This document shows, in pieces, positions 61,566 to 64,000 of a DNA stretch of 64,000 nucleotides. Every line of letters begins with the position of its first letter. The stretch's first letter is position 1. The stretch comes from Paenibacillus xylanexedens. GTDB taxonomy: Bacteria > Bacillota > Bacilli > Paenibacillales > Paenibacillaceae. Made by a program: the position numbers and the translations under genes. Below the pieces are notes generated by a model that did no database searches, was not told where the DNA came from, and was given only the letters and a program-made list of their open reading frames with translations. Location: positions 2,294,001 through 2,358,000 of the forward strand of contig NZ_CP018620.1 in NCBI RefSeq assembly GCF_001908275.1, given 5' to 3'.

Positions 61566-64000
61566 ATGAGACACATCGGATTACCTCCAAAACAGGGTCT
61601 GTATGACCCGCAGTTCGAAAAAGACGCATGCGGAATGGGTTTTGTTGCCAACATCAAAGGAGTACCTTCACACGATATCGTTAGTCAGGCACTGACCATG
61701 CTTAGTAACATGGAGCACCGTGGAGGACAGGGAAGTGAACCGAATTCCGGTGACGGAGCAGGTATCCTGATTCAGATTCCACATCGCTTTTTTGCAGAGG
61801 AAGCGAAACGTCTTGGTTTTGCATTGCCTGAACAGGGATTCTATGGCGTAGGGATGTTGTTCCTTTCCCAGGACCCTGCCATTCGCAGTGCGCATGAAGA
61901 GAGCCTTAAGAAGATTATTGAAGAAGAAGGTCAGACGTTCCTGGGTTTCCGGGATGTTCCTACTTTTGATGAAATGCTTGGCCGTTCTGCACTTGCAGCG
62001 AAACCTTATGTACGTCAGGTGTTCATTGGAAGATCCGCAGATGTGAAGGATGAGCTTGGATTCGAGCGTAAGTTGTATGTTATTCGCAGACGTGCTGAGC
62101 TGGCTATTCGTTATTCGGCAGATGAAGCAGAAGGTGGTTCGTTCTACCTTCCGAGCATGTCTTGTCGCAAAATTGTATATAAAGGCATGCTGACAACTGA
62201 ACAAGTTGGCGGGTTCTATCTGGATCTGCAGGAAGAACTCGTGGAATCGGCCATTGGACTTGTGCATTCCCGTTTCAGTACAAACACCTTCCCAAGCTGG
62301 GAACGTGCCCACCCGTATCGCTTCATGATCCACAACGGTGAGATCAACACGATGCGTGGTAACGTGAACTGGATGCATGCTAGACAATCCTTGTTCGAGA
62401 GCGAGTTGTTTGGTAACGACATCGCGAAAGTAAAACCAGTCATCAATCCGGACGGTTCGGATACAGCCATGTTTGATAACACACTGGAGTTCCTGTATCT
62501 GAGCGGCCGTTCTCTGCCACACGTGGCCATGATGATGGTTCCTGAACCTTGGAGCACGGATGAGGGAATGGACCCTGCCAAAAAGGCATTTTATGAGTAT
62601 CACAGCACGATGATGGAGCCTTGGGATGGACCAGCAGCAATGGCCTTTACAGATGGTTTGCAAATTGGTGCAACACTTGACCGTAACGGTTTGCGTCCAG
62701 CTCGTTATTATGTAACCAAAGATGACCGTATTATCCTGTCCTCCGAAGTTGGGGTACTGGATATCGCGCCGGAAGAGATCCTGTACAAAGATCGTCTGCG
62801 TCCAGGTCGGATGTTGCTTGTGGATACACAAGAAGGCCGCATCATCGCGGATGAGGAAGTAAAAGCAATCATTGCAGCCGAGAATCCGTATCAGGATTGG
62901 CTTGATGAGCATTTGATGGATCTGAGCGAGTTGCCGGAAGCACCGGAACTTCCTGATCCAAAACATGATAACGTGACCCAGCTTCAGCTGGCATATGGTT
63001 ATACATTTGAAGAACTGCGTAAAATCCTGGAGCCCATGGCAACAACAGGTATGGAAGCTACGGGTTCGATGGGTTATGATGCACCGCTGGCTGTGCTGTC
63101 GGATCGTCCACAGCGTCTGTACAACTACTTTAAACAGATGTTCGCCCAGGTAACCAACCCGCCAATCGATGCAATCCGTGAAGAGATTGTAACGTCTACG
63201 GCAACAACCATTGGTCCTGAGCGCAACTTGCTGAACCCTGAACCGGAGAGCTGTCGCCAGATCCGTCTGGATACACCGGTATTGTCCAATGAAGACTTTG
63301 CGAAGATTCGCCATGTGCGTCGCCCAGGCTTCCGCTCCATGACGATTCCAATCTTCTTCACCGCTGCGGAAGGAGCAGAAGGACTTCGCAAAGCGATGGA
63401 TTTGCTCTTCGAAGCTGCAGACCGTGTCATCGACAAAGGTCATAACATTCTGATCCTGTCTGACCGTGGTGTGGATGCAGAGAATGCTGCCATTCCTGCA
63501 TTGCTTGCTGTAGCAGGTCTGCATCACCATCTGATTCGCCAGGGAACCAGAACTAAAGTCAGCATTATGCTCGAATCGGCAGAACCGCGTGATATTCACC
63601 ACTACGCGTTGCTGCTGGGTTACGGTGTAAGTGCGGTGAACCCTTATCTGGCCTTTGAAACGCTGGATGACATGATTCAGCAAGGATTGCTGCGTGGTAT
63701 CTCGCATGAGAAAGCAGTGAAAAACTACATTAAAGCAGCTACCAAAGGCGTTACTAAAGTGTTGTCCAAAATGGGGATTTCTACGATTCAATCGTATCGT
63801 GGAGCTCAAATCTTCGAAGCGGTGGGTCTGAAATCAGACTTCGTTGACCGTTACTTTACCTGGACACCTTCCCGTATCGGTGGAATTGGGTTGGAAGAAG
63901 TGGCAGCCGAAGCGTTGACACATCATAACCGTGCCTTTACGGAAAAAGACGGTAACGATAAAGTTTTGGATTCCGGTGGGGATTATCAATGGCGTAACGA
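61566..64000 (+). CDS. gltB: Glutamate synthase large subunit, C-terminus outside window
   Basis: The first 811 codons are visible. The start at 61566 follows GAAAGG. The N-terminal propeptide ends before Cys22 in DACGMGF, the catalytic nucleophile of the class II glutaminase domain, which then runs to about residue 420 (HSRFSTNTFPSWERAHP and NGEINT are its substrate-binding blocks). The central domain follows with ATGSMGYDAPLAVLS and the PPIDAIREE segment. The FMN/2-oxoglutarate synthase domain begins near the window end (TPSRIGGIGLEEVA). The enzyme makes two glutamates from glutamine and 2-oxoglutarate. A large open frame on the opposite strand (61668-63809) is a shadow of this gene. Confidence 0.97.
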   Translation, partial: MRHIGLPPKQGLYDPQFEKDACGMGFVANIKGVPSHDIVSQALTMLSNMEHRGGQGSEPNSGDGAGILIQIPHRFFAEEAKRLGFALPEQGFYGVGMLFLSQDPAIRSAHEESLKKIIEEEGQTFLGFRDVPTFDEMLGRSALAAKPYVRQVFIGRSADVKDELGFERKLYVIRRRAELAIRYSADEAEGGSFYLPSMSCRKIVYKGMLTTEQVGGFYLDLQEELVESAIGLVHSRFSTNTFPSWERAHPYRFMIHNGEINTMRGNVNWMHARQSLFESELFGNDIAKVKPVINPDGSDTAMFDNTLEFLYLSGRSLPHVAMMMVPEPWSTDEGMDPAKKAFYEYHSTMMEPWDGPAAMAFTDGLQIGATLDRNGLRPARYYVTKDDRIILSSEVGVLDIAPEEILYKDRLRPGRMLLVDTQEGRIIADEEVKAIIAAENPYQDWLDEHLMDLSELPEAPELPDPKHDNVTQLQLAYGYTFEELRKILEPMATTGMEATGSMGYDAPLAVLSDRPQRLYNYFKQMFAQVTNPPIDAIREEIVTSTATTIGPERNLLNPEPESCRQIRLDTPVLSNEDFAKIRHVRRPGFRSMTIPIFFTAAEGAEGLRKAMDLLFEAADRVIDKGHNILILSDRGVDAENAAIPALLAVAGLHHHLIRQGTRTKVSIMLESAEPRDIHHYALLLGYGVSAVNPYLAFETLDDMIQQGLLRGISHEKAVKNYIKAATKGVTKVLSKMGISTIQSYRGAQIFEAVGLKSDFVDRYFTWTPSRIGGIGLEEVAAEALTHHNRAFTEKDGNDKVLDSGGDYQWRN

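Noticed and set aside
61668..63809. A 713-codon open frame on the minus strand
   Set aside because: It is the shadow of gltB, whose own frame is fully supported by family motifs but runs off the window.
1..64000. CRISPR arrays, tRNA and rRNA genes
   Set aside because: No regularly spaced short repeats, cloverleaf-like sequences or rRNA signatures were noticed on either strand.

Overview
The window looks like a chromosomal segment of a Paenibacillus-type Firmicute. The evidence is strong AGGAGG-type ribosome sites, an HrcA/CIRCE heat-shock operator, an HtpG and GltB of Firmicute type, a SleB-like wall hydrolase, a UgtP-like glycolipid synthase, and PBSX-type (Xkd) tail genes. The genus is my inference; no rRNA or tRNA is present to confirm it.

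Layout. 1-0.65 kb: start of a secreted 5'-nucleotidase leaving the window (minus strand). 0.8-3.0 kb: a phage-type control region with an ImmA/IrrE metallopeptidase and an XRE repressor (minus strand), two candidate operators, and a divergent ArpU-family activator. 3.0-11.6 kb: chromosomal-type genes (two-component system, FMN reductase, two VOC proteins, an unrecognised protein, DUF4127 and DUF3139 proteins). 11.8-39.0 kb: the main feature, two complete contractile phage-tail modules in tandem. Each has, in the same order, tail terminator, small protein, sheath, tube, XkdN-type chaperone with a -1 frameshift extension, tape measure, LysM protein, hub, DUF2577, DUF2634, baseplate J, YmfQ-type protein and fibre. 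One lysis cassette (holin, GH25 muramidase) follows the second module. There is no capsid, portal, terminase or integrase gene and no AAA+ ATPase, so the locus reads as a double tailocin (PBSX/diffocin-like particle) rather than a complete prophage or an extracellular contractile injection system. The two modules carry different fibres and tape measures of different length, so they probably make two particles with different targets.

39.9-43.9 kb: a peptide-type ABC importer (binding protein and two permeases, no ATPases). 44.1-46.5 kb: htpG behind a perfect CIRCE operator. 47.2-49.7 kb: dGTPase-like HD hydrolase and a flavin monooxygenase. 50.0-51.7 kb: a chemoreceptor. 52.0-57.4 kb: RNA/DNA methyltransferase, 2-hydroxyacid dehydrogenase, ThpR, wall hydrolase, glycolipid glucosyltransferase. 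57.8-60.9 kb: TetR regulator and YhgE/Pip membrane protein, each preceded by the same TGACC-N13-GGTCA palindrome. 61.6 kb to the end: gltB, incomplete.

A second theme is a dispersed, structured intergenic repeat. Seven substantial copies (about 1.8, 9.2, 15.1, 37.8, 42.9, 44.4 and 46.9 kb) share a hairpin whose stem changes by compensating pairs. Every copy lies upstream of a gene and points the same way as that gene, including the single copy in front of a minus-strand gene. Two classes of outer ends exist, one with terminal inverted repeats like a miniature mobile element. This could be a family of leader RNA elements spread by transposition.
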